NCBI GenBank assembly: GCA_012961165.1
Contig: DTZW01000019.1
Location: forward strand, 1 to 46,588
Origin: Gammaproteobacteria bacterium
GTDB lineage: Bacteria; Pseudomonadota; Gammaproteobacteria; Pseudomonadales; Azotimanducaceae
Direction: 5' to 3'
Length of the DNA stretch: 46,588 nucleotides
Below, one piece after another: positions 17,051-25,909 of this stretch; positions within the stretch are counted from its first letter, which is position 1; each line of letters opens with the position of its first letter. The notes beneath the pieces are model-generated. The model ran no database searches. It worked only from the letters and a program-made list of their open reading frames with translations, and was not told where the DNA came from. Position numbers and translations under genes: made by a program.

Positions 17051-17352
17051 ATCACGCCTATTTCTCGTAAAGGACGTGCGCCTGTTTCGGGTGAAAAGAA
17101 AGTAACCATCTGAGATAAGGCTGCGATAGACTTGCTAATAACCGCTACCGGCCATTCGGCAGCTAACGAATGGCTATAACTTTGCGATACTCGAATTTTC
17201 TGGTTTGTCTTGTGTTTGATTTTGATGAGAACGGTGCCTTGATCCGTTGTAGTTTCACTTCTTCGTTTGAGGGTGGCATTCACACCACTGAGGGGACAGC
17301 TATTAGAAGTGATCAGGATAAATGTTCGATGTAAATCCAGTATGACGAACAT
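17047..17352 (-). CDS. Hypothetical small protein upstream of the hybrid kinase
   Basis: This 101-codon frame ends in an ATGA overlap with the kinase start (17047-17050), a usual sign of translational coupling. The residues (KRRSETTTDQGTVLIKIKHK, AAEWPVAVISKSIAALSQMV) match no family I know. Composition is unremarkable and the start at 17352 has no clear ribosome-binding site. It may be a real leader or partner gene of the kinase, or a decayed 3' fragment. Confidence 0.4.
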   Translation of the reverse strand: MFVILDLHRTFILITSNSCPLSGVNATLKRRSETTTDQGTVLIKIKHKTNQKIRVSQSYSHSLAAEWPVAVISKSIAALSQMVTFFSPETGARPLREIGVI

Positions 17353-17483
17353 GTTTCCACCCGATGAACGAATATGAACTGATCATGCAAATTTGATTTC
17401 AGTCAGATAACAAAATGTCGGTTGTTAGCACTTTCCGGACTATATCAGAGCCTATGATAAATGTCTGCTGATGGTGTGTCATC

Positions 17484-17580
17484 TCAACCGGTCAACGCAA
17501 CACACGCATTGAATCTCTCAGCTGGTGTTTCAATTCCCAGCGTTTTGCGGGGCCGTTCGTTTAGCTGCCGGGCCACTTAT
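17484..17580 (-). mobile_element. IS30-family transposase C-terminal remnant
   Basis: About 31 codons on the minus strand read VARQLNERPRKTLGIETPAERF followed by NACVALTG and a TGA at 17484-17486. The N-E-R-P-R-K-T-L-G-x-x-T-P-A-E motif is diagnostic of the end of IS30-type DDE transposases. The upstream part is cut off after a TAA about 30 codons in. It lies about 30 bp from repeat copy 2, so it marks an old insertion junction. Confidence 0.85.
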
Positions 17581-17611
17581 TTAAGTGGGCCTGAGAGTGC
17601 AGCGACAAGTC

Positions 17612-17788
17612 GAAGATAGGTATTTTAAACCACATCTTTTTCAGGTTGCTAAAGTATCTTGAAAAGTATCTTGAAAAATATCTTGATCGGAATTTTTTTG
17701 TATTAATAAGTCAGGGTGGCAGCTTTCCCGCAGCGAATGGTCAATGTCTGACTGCTCACTAATCTACTGGCCTACAGACGGTAGGCCC
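17612..17788. repeat. Long direct repeat, copy 2 (177 bp)
   Basis: This is nearly identical to 13428-13628 with three instead of five 12-bp units (17650-17685). It contains the start codons MWFKIPIF of the 13032-13451 protein on the minus strand with no gene body behind them, so it is a promoter-and-start fragment. The terminal hairpin GGCCTAC-AGACG-GTAGGCC recurs at 17769-17787. From 17789 to 17965 nothing was recognised. Confidence 0.9.
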
Positions 17789-17965
17789 CGGGAGTCCGAA
17801 GGTACATATTGTTTAACCGATTGGCGTGGTTGAGTGATGGTTGGGACAACGCTCAACGGGCGGGCAGGGCGGTCACTAGGAGTTATCCTCCGACGCTGCT
17901 AATGGCCAGAAGCTGACATTCACATCTTGAGTTATCATTGTTAAGAAGCAATACCTGTAGTCCTA

Positions 17966-18637
17966 ATGAAGAACATGAAGCAGCAAAAATGGGATTGTGA
18001 AAGCATTTCAGATCAAAAAGGGAAAGTCGTTGTTGTTACTGGTTCCAGCAGTGGTTTGGGATATGAAACAGCAAAGGTGCTTGCTAACAAAAGCGCTACA
18101 GTCATTGTAGCTGTACGTAGTGAGGTGAAGGGTAATGCCGCTGTTTAAAAGATCAAAGTAGAAAATCCGAATGCGGATATACAAGTGATGTTAGTGGATT
18201 TAGCCAGTTTGGAGTCAGTTCATAAGTTTGCCGAAAACTTTAAGGAAAAATTCAAAAAACTAGACTTACTCATTAACAATGCTGGAGTCATGAGTCCTCC
18301 CTACACCAAAACCAAAGATGGGTTTGAATTGCAGTTTGGAACCAATCATTTAGGGCATTTCGCGTTGACAGGATTCTTGATTGATTTGATAAAAGAAACA
18401 CCAAACAGTCGCATTGTGAATGTCAGCAGTACGGCTCACAAAATTGGGAAATTGAACTTTGAGGATCTCAATTGGGAAACGAGACGTTATTACAAAATGC
18501 GATCCTATGGTGATAGCAAACTAGCGAACCTCTACTTTACCAGTGAACTTCAAAAACGATTAACTAAACAATCTTCCGGGGTTGTTGTAGCCTCAGCTCA
18601 TCCGGATGGTGAATTAGCCCATTTCTACCGAGGATAG
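17966..18637 (+). pseudogene. Short-chain dehydrogenase, broken by an in-frame stop and truncated
   Basis: An ATG at 17966 starts a frame with VVVVTGSSSGLGYETAKVLANK (NAD(P) site). It hits TAA at 18146-18148, then continues in the same frame with VDLASLESVHKFAE, LLINNAGVMSPPYTK, TNHLGHFALTGFLIDLI, IVNVSSTAHKIGK and YGDSKLANLYF (the YxxxK pair). It ends at 18637 after VVASAHPDGEL, where this retinol-dehydrogenase-like family should read VHPG and run about 70 residues more. The gene is more AT-rich and lysine-rich than its neighbours, which suggests transfer from an AT-rich donor. Its tail overlaps the 3' end of the convergent MATE gene. Confidence 0.85.
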
Positions 18638-19951
18638 AAACATACCGGCCCTGACCATGGGCAGGTAATACCAAAGAGTCAGTGCACGAGCGACGAAATA
18701 CACATGTAGCGACAGCCATAACCCATGATTCAGAAAAACCGGTGTTAGGAGGTACCAGGCTGCAAGGTAAGCCAGTAATGAGAACAGCATGGCGTTGCGC
18801 ATCTCGCGAGTGCAAGTCGCTCCGATGAAGACGCCATCCAGCAAATAACACCAAAATGAAATGACAGGTGCAGTGACTGCCCAGAGCAGATAGGTTCTGG
18901 TTGTATTCCTTACCTCATTGACGTTTGTGAGTAGATCAATCATGGCTGGCCCCGCCAGGAAAATAGTCATTGCGAGGATTGTGGCCGTCAAGAGTCCCAG
19001 CTCATTGATATAACGCAGCGTTCGGTCAAAACCGTTCCGATTTTTTGCGCCAACAGCGATTCCAACGAGGCTTTCGGCAGCAAGCGCGTAACCATCCAGG
19101 AAGAAGGCAGAAAAACTCACGAATTGCATCAGGATTGCGTTGGTTGCGAGCATAACATCGCCCGATTTCGCGCCTTCGTTGGTAAACCATGCGAAGGCGA
19201 AGATCAGGGACAAGGTTCTGATCATAATATCTCTGTTAACACTAAGGGTTCTGAGGATCGCCTGAACATCTTTCAGGATGCTCATTGGGACGCTGATGCT
19301 GCCGTAGCTGCTGCTCATATGCCGAAAGACGATGTAAATTCCGACGGTAGTCGCAAGAATCTCTGCGATGACGGTCGCCGTAGCGATGCCGGCTACACCC
19401 CAACCAAACCCAACCACGAATACGAAATCCAGAGCGATGTTGGCCCCATTGAGTAATAGCTGTATCCATAGGATGGTTTTGGATTTCTGGTGCCCCAGCA
19501 GATACCCCATCACCACGAGATGGGTAAGGCTAAGGGGGGCTGTCCATATCCTGATGCCGAAATAGGTAGCGGCAGCCTCCTCAACGGCTGGGCTTCCATC
19601 AATGACTGAAAATGCGAACCCAGCGAGCACATTCTGGAGTAGCAATAGAATTAACCCGATACTGACTGCAAGGATCAGGGCCCTATAGAATGCGGCTTTA
19701 GTACCATCATTGTCTTCTGCGCCGCGGCACTGGGCGATCAGGCCGGTGGTACCCATTCGCAGAAACCCAAATCCCCAGTAGATAAAACTGAAAATCATCG
19801 CACCAATAGCAATAGCCCCGATCAGCGCCGGGTTGCCGAGATTTCCAATGACCGCGGTATCAACCAGCCCCAACAGCGGAGTGGAAAGATTGGAAAGTAT
19901 GATGGGCCACGCAATGTAGAGCACGCTTTTGCGGGTGAAGGATTTGTCCAT
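18614..19951 (-). CDS. MATE-family efflux transporter (DinF-like)
   Basis: From the ATG at 19951 the protein has 445 residues; a TTG six codons earlier is the only alternative. It has twelve hydrophobic segments. The first half carries IAWPIILSNLSTPLLGLVDTAVIGNLGNPALIGAIAIG and the WGFGFLRMGTTGLIAQ region typical of DinF-type multidrug and toxin exporters, which use a Na+ or H+ gradient. The second half repeats the fold (FFLDGYALAAESLVGIAVGA). Length is normal. The stop overlaps the broken SDR tail by 24 bp, so the SDR was cut at this gene's border. Confidence 0.95.
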   Translation of the reverse strand: MDKSFTRKSVLYIAWPIILSNLSTPLLGLVDTAVIGNLGNPALIGAIAIGAMIFSFIYWGFGFLRMGTTGLIAQCRGAEDNDGTKAAFYRALILAVSIGLILLLLQNVLAGFAFSVIDGSPAVEEAAATYFGIRIWTAPLSLTHLVVMGYLLGHQKSKTILWIQLLLNGANIALDFVFVVGFGWGVAGIATATVIAEILATTVGIYIVFRHMSSSYGSISVPMSILKDVQAILRTLSVNRDIMIRTLSLIFAFAWFTNEGAKSGDVMLATNAILMQFVSFSAFFLDGYALAAESLVGIAVGAKNRNGFDRTLRYINELGLLTATILAMTIFLAGPAMIDLLTNVNEVRNTTRTYLLWAVTAPVISFWCYLLDGVFIGATCTREMRNAMLFSLLAYLAAWYLLTPVFLNHGLWLSLHVYFVARALTLWYYLPMVRAGMFLSSVEMG

Positions 19952-20091
19952 AGAGCCATTGAAGAACAAGGGTGGACGATTATAGCATTCTGAGGGCAGG
20001 GTGAGCTCACAAAGGCATCACTTTTGTAAGCAGCTATGTACACAACTAAAGAGTATAATCAACCAATCAGGTCTCGTTGCAAGGAACTCAA

Positions 20092-20292
20092 ATGGCACAA
20101 GCTGAACAAGCAAAGTTTGTATTAAGACTACCGGCATCGCTCCATCGGAAAATCAAAAGGAGTGCTAAAGCAGATAACACTTCGATGAACAAGAAAATTA
20201 CGAATATTTTAAATCAGTCCTTCGCCGATTCTTCTGTTGAAGTCACGTTAAATGACCTGGTTAAAAGACTGGAAAAGAAGAAAGTTATCTAG
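20092..20292 (+). CDS. Arc-type ribbon-helix-helix DNA-binding protein
   Basis: The ATG at 20092 follows AAGGA at a good distance; a TTG at 20077 is less likely. The 66-residue product carries AKFVLRLPASLHRKIKRSAKADNTSMNKKITNIL, the strand-helix-helix of Arc/MetJ-like repressors (alternating F-V-L-R-L strand, then helices). The tail SVEVTLNDLVKRLEKKK may form a coil. A TATAAT lies at 20054-20059. Such proteins repress their own gene or act as antitoxins, but no toxin gene is adjacent, so it is an orphan regulator. Confidence 0.85.
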   Translation: MAQAEQAKFVLRLPASLHRKIKRSAKADNTSMNKKITNILNQSFADSSVEVTLNDLVKRLEKKKVI

Positions 20293-20428
20293 CATTGTTT
20301 GTGGTACTGCTCATCCAGGTCGTCTTACCCGTTCCTGACGTAGTAGTCATGGATGATTCGGCTGTAGCGGTAACCCGGATCTATTAGATCCGTCATTATT
20401 ATTCTTTCACTTAGAGTATTGGTTTTTG

Positions 20429-21760
20429 CTAATCTGTCAGGAGGTGCAGAACTCCTTGTGTGTCGAAAACCAGCGTGTAACTGGCTCCTTCCTGCTGCGT
20501 GTTGCTCATGCTGGCGAGCGTCTCTGTGTTGTCTGAGTTTCGAACAACGTATTCAACGTCATTGGCTATGGATTCGCTATACTGCTGTCCTGCGAAACCG
20601 ATATCGTTTAGCAGAGGCGCCACCTCATCCAGGTCCTGGCCAGGCCGAAGAATGTAGACGTCAACAAACTCATTGCTACCGTTAATAAATTTAAACAGTG
20701 CTCGGTCACGAACAAGACGAAAGGAATCAATGGCGATGAGCGAGCGGGTGATTGAAGTGGCATCAGTGGTATTGTTCTCAAAGGTGTAAATCGATTGGAA
20801 TGCTCCTCCCCTTATCGTTACAGGGCCTGGGCTTTCTTCCAGAATTGTGTCACTTGCATCAGTAATCGTGAATTCGACGCTGAGGTTTTCGGCTTCCTGT
20901 GAGCTGCTGCGTGTCTGTTTGTTAATATTCGGGTACACAGCAGTTCCCAGCATTACAGTTACTGGGGATTGTTCTGAGTAATTCCCGACCCTGACGGATG
21001 CTGGCTGGGATTCGTCCAGAATGGTTGAGCCATTTGAACCGATGGTCCGTATCACATTGGCGTGTTTCGCTCCATCGGGTCCGAAGTCATCGACCAACGC
21101 GTATAAGTCTTCCGTCTTGTTTAGAATTTCGAGGGAGCCGCTATCGAATAACAATTCGTTTGAGCCAGCGACTGTGATTCGAACTTGCTGATCGGGTCCG
21201 GCATCTACGGAAAATCTGCTGGTAAAACTGCCTGAAGTGACAGTGGCTAGAGGGGCTGCGTCAGTGAGCGTTGCGCCCAGGTCCGTGAGGTAAATGTCTA
21301 CCATGGGGTGATTGGTCAGGTTAGACGCGAACCAGATATCTGCGACACCTGCCGGGCGGTCACTCGAAACGATAAAGGGAGCGTCTACGATTTGGATATT
21401 CGGTTGGCTCAAGCTGCCCATCCACAGATAAGTCGACAGTCCGTCTTCGAGAATTGGCTGGTTTTCGCCTTCGGCGACAGTCACTTCGTCGTCGTTGGAG
21501 TCCAGGTACGCAATTCTCCAGTCATACTTGTCGACCGGTGTCTGTGCAACTGCTTGAGCAAACGGAAAGCGGCTCGTTGTTCTGTCCCGTCCATGGAACA
21601 TAGTTACCTCGGGGCTGTCGGGCATCATGTTGACGAACTGGACGAAGCCGTTTTTAGAAATAAAATCTGTGTCTTCATCAAAACCTGAGTCAGAACCACA
21701 GGCGCTTAGCAGAAGAATGGCGAGCAGCAGAAAACCTGACTGCGTATTCCGGGTAGGCAT
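20429..21760 (-). CDS. DUF4397-type lipoprotein
   Basis: This 443-residue protein has a lipoprotein signal peptide (GFLLLAILLLSAC, lipobox LSAC, Cys21) and an Asp/Ser-rich linker. Repeated beta-rich modules begin FVQFVNMMPDSPEVTMF, VADIWFASNLTNHPMVDIYL, SVRVGNYSEQSPVTVML and LFKFINGSNEFVDVYIL. These are the DUF4397 repeats, beta-sandwich units seen in surface or periplasmic lipoproteins of unknown function. Four units fit the length. It is a single gene reading left, with no partner in view. Confidence 0.88.
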   Translation of the reverse strand: MPTRNTQSGFLLLAILLLSACGSDSGFDEDTDFISKNGFVQFVNMMPDSPEVTMFHGRDRTTSRFPFAQAVAQTPVDKYDWRIAYLDSNDDEVTVAEGENQPILEDGLSTYLWMGSLSQPNIQIVDAPFIVSSDRPAGVADIWFASNLTNHPMVDIYLTDLGATLTDAAPLATVTSGSFTSRFSVDAGPDQQVRITVAGSNELLFDSGSLEILNKTEDLYALVDDFGPDGAKHANVIRTIGSNGSTILDESQPASVRVGNYSEQSPVTVMLGTAVYPNINKQTRSSSQEAENLSVEFTITDASDTILEESPGPVTIRGGAFQSIYTFENNTTDATSITRSLIAIDSFRLVRDRALFKFINGSNEFVDVYILRPGQDLDEVAPLLNDIGFAGQQYSESIANDVEYVVRNSDNTETLASMSNTQQEGASYTLVFDTQGVLHLLTD

Positions 21761-21899
21761 GTTTCGAACCGCGCGACTAAAAAAAGGTGATGCTATCGTT
21801 AACTGCCCCCAGAGTCGAGTTGGATTGTCTTCTGGAGCATTCCAGTGTGCGGTTAAGTGTGCAATGCTTTATACCTTTGGTTGAACTAAGGAGCGGATC

Positions 21900-23063
21900 A
21901 TGCAGCTGCAAGTGAACGAGGAAGACCGGCGATTCCAGGAGGAGGTCAGGACTTTTCTGTCAGAAAACCTCGATCCACATCTTAGCAGGAAGGTGAAACT
22001 CGGCTATCCAATTTCCAAGGAAGAGCAGGACGGCTGGACACGGACCCTCAATACCAGGGGTTGGGCAGCACCTAATTGGCCGGTCGAAGTTGGTGGGCCA
22101 GGATGGACCATGCTTCGCAGGCACCTGTTTGATATCGAGATGAAAATGCATCACGCACCTGAACTTCAGGGGTTTGGCTTTTCCATGGTGGGACCGGCGA
22201 TTATTAAATATGGCACGCAGGAGCAGCAGAACTATTACCTGCCGAAGATTCTGAATGCTGATATTTCCTGGTGTCAGGGATACTCGGAACCGCAGGCGGG
22301 CTCAGACCTGGCGTCGGTCAGGACCAGAGCTGTGGTTGACGGTGATGACTATGTTGTCAGCGGTTCCAAAATCTGGACCAGTGCCGCAGAACGGGCTGAT
22401 CACATTTTCATGTTGGTACGCACCGATACGGAGGCCAAGCCGCAGTTGGGCATTACCTTTCTGCTGATGGAAATGAATGACCCTGGAATCACTGTTAAGC
22501 CGTTGCTGGCATTTAACGGTAAGCGACTCTGGAACCAGGTGTTCTTTGATCAGGTTCGGGTGCCCAGAGCGAACAGGCTGGGTGAAGAGAACAGAGGCTG
22601 GAGCGTAGCAAAGAATTTGCTTGGCAATGAGCGTTTGCTGGTGTCCAGGGTCGCAGAGAGCCGAAGAATGTTGTCGAACATTATGAGCGCTCTAAGTGAA
22701 GATCCACAGAAGGCTGCATTCAGAGAAAGCCTGGCAGCGTTGGTGATACGACTTGAAGCGCTGGATGCAACAGCGCTACGTTTACTAACAAAATTCGATA
22801 AGGGCCATGAAATCGGTGCAGAGCCGTCCATGCTGAAGTTGAAGGGCAGCCAGCTCGTACAGGATATGGATAGAATGCTCTATGAGATAGTTGGGTATCT
22901 AGCGTTACCGCAGGATTCAACGATGCGGGAGGGCGGTCCGGCGGGCGCCGAGATTGCTGACATGGTGGCAAGCGGCTTGTTCCACCATCGTGGTTATACG
23001 ATTGCGGGAGGTACAAGCGAGATTCAACATAACATCATTGCCCAGCAGATGCTGGGACTATAA
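21900..23063 (+). CDS. Acyl-CoA dehydrogenase family protein
   Basis: This 387-residue protein has the full acyl-CoA dehydrogenase order. An N-terminal helical domain (RRFQEEVRTFLSENL) leads into a middle beta-domain with WCQGYSEPQAGSDLASVRTRAV and the SKIWTSAAERADHIFML stretch. The C-terminal helical domain ends in GGTSEIQHNIIAQQMLGL. It oxidises an acyl-CoA with FAD, passing electrons to ETF. The substrate (possibly a branched, steroid or aryl acyl-CoA) is not readable. TAAGGAG precedes the ATG. Confidence 0.95.
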   Translation: MQLQVNEEDRRFQEEVRTFLSENLDPHLSRKVKLGYPISKEEQDGWTRTLNTRGWAAPNWPVEVGGPGWTMLRRHLFDIEMKMHHAPELQGFGFSMVGPAIIKYGTQEQQNYYLPKILNADISWCQGYSEPQAGSDLASVRTRAVVDGDDYVVSGSKIWTSAAERADHIFMLVRTDTEAKPQLGITFLLMEMNDPGITVKPLLAFNGKRLWNQVFFDQVRVPRANRLGEENRGWSVAKNLLGNERLLVSRVAESRRMLSNIMSALSEDPQKAAFRESLAALVIRLEALDATALRLLTKFDKGHEIGAEPSMLKLKGSQLVQDMDRMLYEIVGYLALPQDSTMREGGPAGAEIADMVASGLFHHRGYTIAGGTSEIQHNIIAQQMLGL

Positions 23064-23254
23064 ACGGAGCTATTTAGTAACCCCGGAGTATACTCCTGCG
23101 TGATTGATCTCATTATGCTGGACATGTACGGCAGAAAGAGACCCAGTCTGTCAATGTCAGTTTTCTGCAAAAACCATTTACGCTCGACCAGTTCAGCTTG
23201 CCGACCAACGCTCAGTGGTCAGGTCTTTGGCTCTGGCTCAGAAACCCAGCGATG

Positions 23255-24658
23255 CTAAGCCCGCCAGTCTGCAATAAGCTTTCCGACACAGGCCGTCAGT
23301 TTTTTCGCTGCTGGGATGTGTAAAAATTCATTAGGACCGTGAGCATTGGAATGTGGGCCAAGGATGCCTGTGACCACGAATTGCGCATTCGGGCTCCTGC
23401 TGGCGAGAAATTCCATAAACGGGATGCTCCCACCGCAGCCCATGGCAACCGCGGGTGCGCCGAAGTAATCCATTGAAGCCGCCATTAGGCTGTTCTTTAG
23501 ATCAGGCGTAGTAGCGGGTGCATGCCAACCGGCATTCGGTGTGAGGAAGGTGGCACTTACATCGGCGTCGTTTGGTGCAGAGTCAAGTAGAAGTGCCTTG
23601 AGAGCAACAGCGGCCTTCACGGCATCAGTTGTCGGAGGAATTCTTAGGGCCAGTCGGGCGGTGGTCTCAGGGCGCAGCACGTTCCCCGCCTCTTCAGGGG
23701 AGGGCGCTCCGCCAAGCCCGGTAATCGCAAGGCTCGGTGCCCATGTGTTATTTAGGACCAGCTCGGTGGGATCATCAGATGCTGGACCGCCGTGTCCGGC
23801 AAATGGATACATTTCTGCAAATGAATCAGCTAGTACCTGTCCTGCTGCAATCGCCTCTTGCCGGCGAATGTCCGGGATTTGTTCATTCAGGAAGGAAGGT
23901 TTGATAAACCCTGTGTTCTCATCTTCAAGTCTCGACATAATCTGTCGGAGCAGACGAAAACTGGAAGGAACAATGCCTCCCGCAGCACCGGAATGTACAC
24001 CCTGTGTCAGTACACGAACAGTAAGGTCTGCTATTAACATCCCCCTTAGCGAGGTAGTTAGCCAGAGTTGATCGTAGTTGCCGCAGGTCGAATCAAGGGC
24101 GATGACAAGATCCGGATCACCAATGATTTCGCCAAGTTTTTTCATATAGTGGGGGAGGTCGGGGCTACCGCTTTCTTCAGATGCTTCGATAATGACGTTG
24201 ATGCGCGGTCGCGGTAGTTTTTGGTCGAACAGTGATTTAATCGCTGCAATCGCAGAATAAATAGCATAGCCATCGTCAGCGCCGCCCCTGCCATAGAGTT
24301 TTTCGCCACGGATAACGGGGTTCCACGGAGCCAGCCCATCTTCCCACCCATCAAACTCTGGTTGCTTATCCAGGTGACCATAGATCAAGATATTCTGGTT
24401 AGTATCGCCCTCCAGGGTCATGAGGATGGTGGGTGTCAGTCCGGGTAATTGATGGACCTGCACTTCAAGTCCTGGAACCTCCTGGGCCTTTACCCACGAG
24501 ACCATGTGGTTAACAGCATCATGCATGTAACCATTTGCTTCCCATGACGGGTCGAACAGGGGCGACTTGTTAGGTATTCGGACGTACTCGGTCAGACTGG
24601 GAAGAATGGCATCATCCCAAAATTGATTAATGTAATTGGTATTTTGTTCTGGATTCAT
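23255..24658 (-). CDS. M20-family metallopeptidase (dipeptidase-like)
   Basis: This 467-residue protein has the M20 di-zinc site: ILIYGHLDKQPEF (first His and Asp), GRGGADDGYAIYSA, EASEESGSPDLPHYM (the Glu pair), VIALDST (Asp) and the final His in GPHSNAHGPNEFLHI. A lid domain with VLTQGVHSGAAGGIVPSSF separates the halves. This is the CNDP/carnosinase-like layout, so it hydrolyses dipeptides or small peptides. Its ATGA start overlaps the end of fxsA, so the two are co-transcribed. Confidence 0.95.
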   Translation of the reverse strand: MNPEQNTNYINQFWDDAILPSLTEYVRIPNKSPLFDPSWEANGYMHDAVNHMVSWVKAQEVPGLEVQVHQLPGLTPTILMTLEGDTNQNILIYGHLDKQPEFDGWEDGLAPWNPVIRGEKLYGRGGADDGYAIYSAIAAIKSLFDQKLPRPRINVIIEASEESGSPDLPHYMKKLGEIIGDPDLVIALDSTCGNYDQLWLTTSLRGMLIADLTVRVLTQGVHSGAAGGIVPSSFRLLRQIMSRLEDENTGFIKPSFLNEQIPDIRRQEAIAAGQVLADSFAEMYPFAGHGGPASDDPTELVLNNTWAPSLAITGLGGAPSPEEAGNVLRPETTARLALRIPPTTDAVKAAVALKALLLDSAPNDADVSATFLTPNAGWHAPATTPDLKNSLMAASMDYFGAPAVAMGCGGSIPFMEFLASRSPNAQFVVTGILGPHSNAHGPNEFLHIPAAKKLTACVGKLIADWRA

Positions 24659-25161
24659 TGGGATTTATCGGGGCTCTCTAAATTGGCCTTGGTGGCAGGG
24701 GCTTCATTGTTAGATTCAGAGAGGAATTCCCCTTCGATTGTCTGTCCCGGTTGCCCATCGGTATCTCGGAAACCACCACGCTGGAAGTGGCTATGCATCT
24801 GAAATTGTCCGAAACCGGTTGAACGAATAATTCTGGCAGCCAGAGGACGTCTCAAACCGGGAACCAGGCAAACAAAGCCAACGATGTCGGTGGCAAATCC
24901 CGGCGTCAGTAGAAGAGCTCCGCCAATAATCAACATGATTCCTTCGAGTAATTCTGATTCGGGGATTTCTCCTCTTTGTAACTTCTCCTGCACCCTGGTC
25001 AGGGTTGCCATTCCTTCTAATCGAAGTAGCCATACTCCGCAGATCGCCGTCAGCACCACCAGACCAACCGTGGGCAACGGACCAATCATGCCGCCCACCT
25101 CGATCAGGATGATCATTTCAACCAATGGAATGATGAAAAACAGGAAAGTAGCTGTACGCAC
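24655..25161 (-). CDS. fxsA: FxsA family membrane protein
   Basis: This 168-residue protein begins with two long hydrophobic helices (FLFFIIPLVEMIILIEVGGMIG, TVGLVVLTAICGVWLLRLEG). A short amphipathic linker (RVQEKLQRGEIPESELLEG) and the strongly conserved IMLIIGGALLLTPGFATDIVGF-type segment follow. That is the FxsA family, membrane proteins known in E. coli for relieving phage T7 exclusion by F. The variable, charged tail (FQRGGFRDTDGQPGQ) is usual. It starts at a GTG and overlaps the M20 peptidase gene by ATGA. Confidence 0.92.
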   Translation of the reverse strand: MRTATFLFFIIPLVEMIILIEVGGMIGPLPTVGLVVLTAICGVWLLRLEGMATLTRVQEKLQRGEIPESELLEGIMLIIGGALLLTPGFATDIVGFVCLVPGLRRPLAARIIRSTGFGQFQMHSHFQRGGFRDTDGQPGQTIEGEFLSESNNEAPATKANLESPDKSQ

Positions 25162-25285
25162 AAGGAGCCTGTAGGCATGGATTAGAGGCGACTCTAACCA
25201 AAGCTGGAAGAACTGTCACCCAAAGTGTTTTATGCGTGTGATAGATTATGGTTTTTCCATGGCCTGCTAAGAGGGCTAATCTTTG

Positions 25286-25894
25286 ATGGACCTGTTTATT
25301 GATGGCACAGTCGGTCGCCTTGAAGCCCGTTATTCGGAAGCTGCATCTGCAACCGGCGTAACTGCTGTGCTCTGTCATCCACATCCGCAGTTTGGGGGAA
25401 CGATGAATGACCTGGTACTCGGGGCGCTCGAGCCAGCGCTGCTTGCTTCAGGAATCAGTAGTCTACGATTTAACTTTCGTGGCGTTGGTGGTTCGGAGGG
25501 CAAGTATAGCGACGGTGTGGCTGAAATCGACGATGTGGTCGCAGCAACAACCTGGGTGCGTGAAAGGTCGGTTGGTGAACGGATAATTCTGGTGGGATAC
25601 TCCTTTGGTGGTGCTGTGGCCCTGTCAGCGCAGGAACTACTGGTGCCGGAATGTATGATCCTTGTCGCGCCGGCCGTGGGAATGTTTGGTCAGCAGCATC
25701 CCCCGACGGCGCCAACCCTGGTCATCCTTGCGGAAAATGATCAATTCGTGAGCGCCGATTCAACCAAAGGCTGGTTTGGTGATCCCAATACGCGGGTAGA
25801 ACAGATATCGGATACAGACCACTTTTTCTTTGGGCATCATGAGCAGATCACTAAGATCGTGAGAGAATTTTTGATAACCACTTTTATAGACTAA
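25286..25894 (+). CDS. Alpha/beta hydrolase (serine hydrolase, KANL3/Tex30-like)
   Basis: From the ATG at 25286 the protein has about 202 residues. It shows VLCHPHPQFGGTMND (oxyanion side), FNFRGVGGSEGKYSDG, the nucleophile elbow GYSFGGAVAL (Ser), VILAENDQFVS (Asp) and ISDTDHFFFGHH (His), a complete triad of a small single-domain esterase-like hydrolase. It is the first of four closely spaced same-strand genes (gap to the next is 15 bp), ahead of an enoyl-CoA hydratase, a MoxR ATPase and a VWA protein. The substrate is unknown; an ester or thioester would fit. Confidence 0.92.
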   Translation: MDLFIDGTVGRLEARYSEAASATGVTAVLCHPHPQFGGTMNDLVLGALEPALLASGISSLRFNFRGVGGSEGKYSDGVAEIDDVVAATTWVRERSVGERIILVGYSFGGAVALSAQELLVPECMILVAPAVGMFGQQHPPTAPTLVILAENDQFVSADSTKGWFGDPNTRVEQISDTDHFFFGHHEQITKIVREFLITTFID

Positions 25895-25909
25895 ACCCTG
25901 GGATTATAA

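Noticed and set aside
23089-23100. Palindrome GGAGTATACTCC after the acyl-CoA dehydrogenase
   Set aside because: A single 12-bp palindrome with no T-run; too weak to call a terminator or operator.
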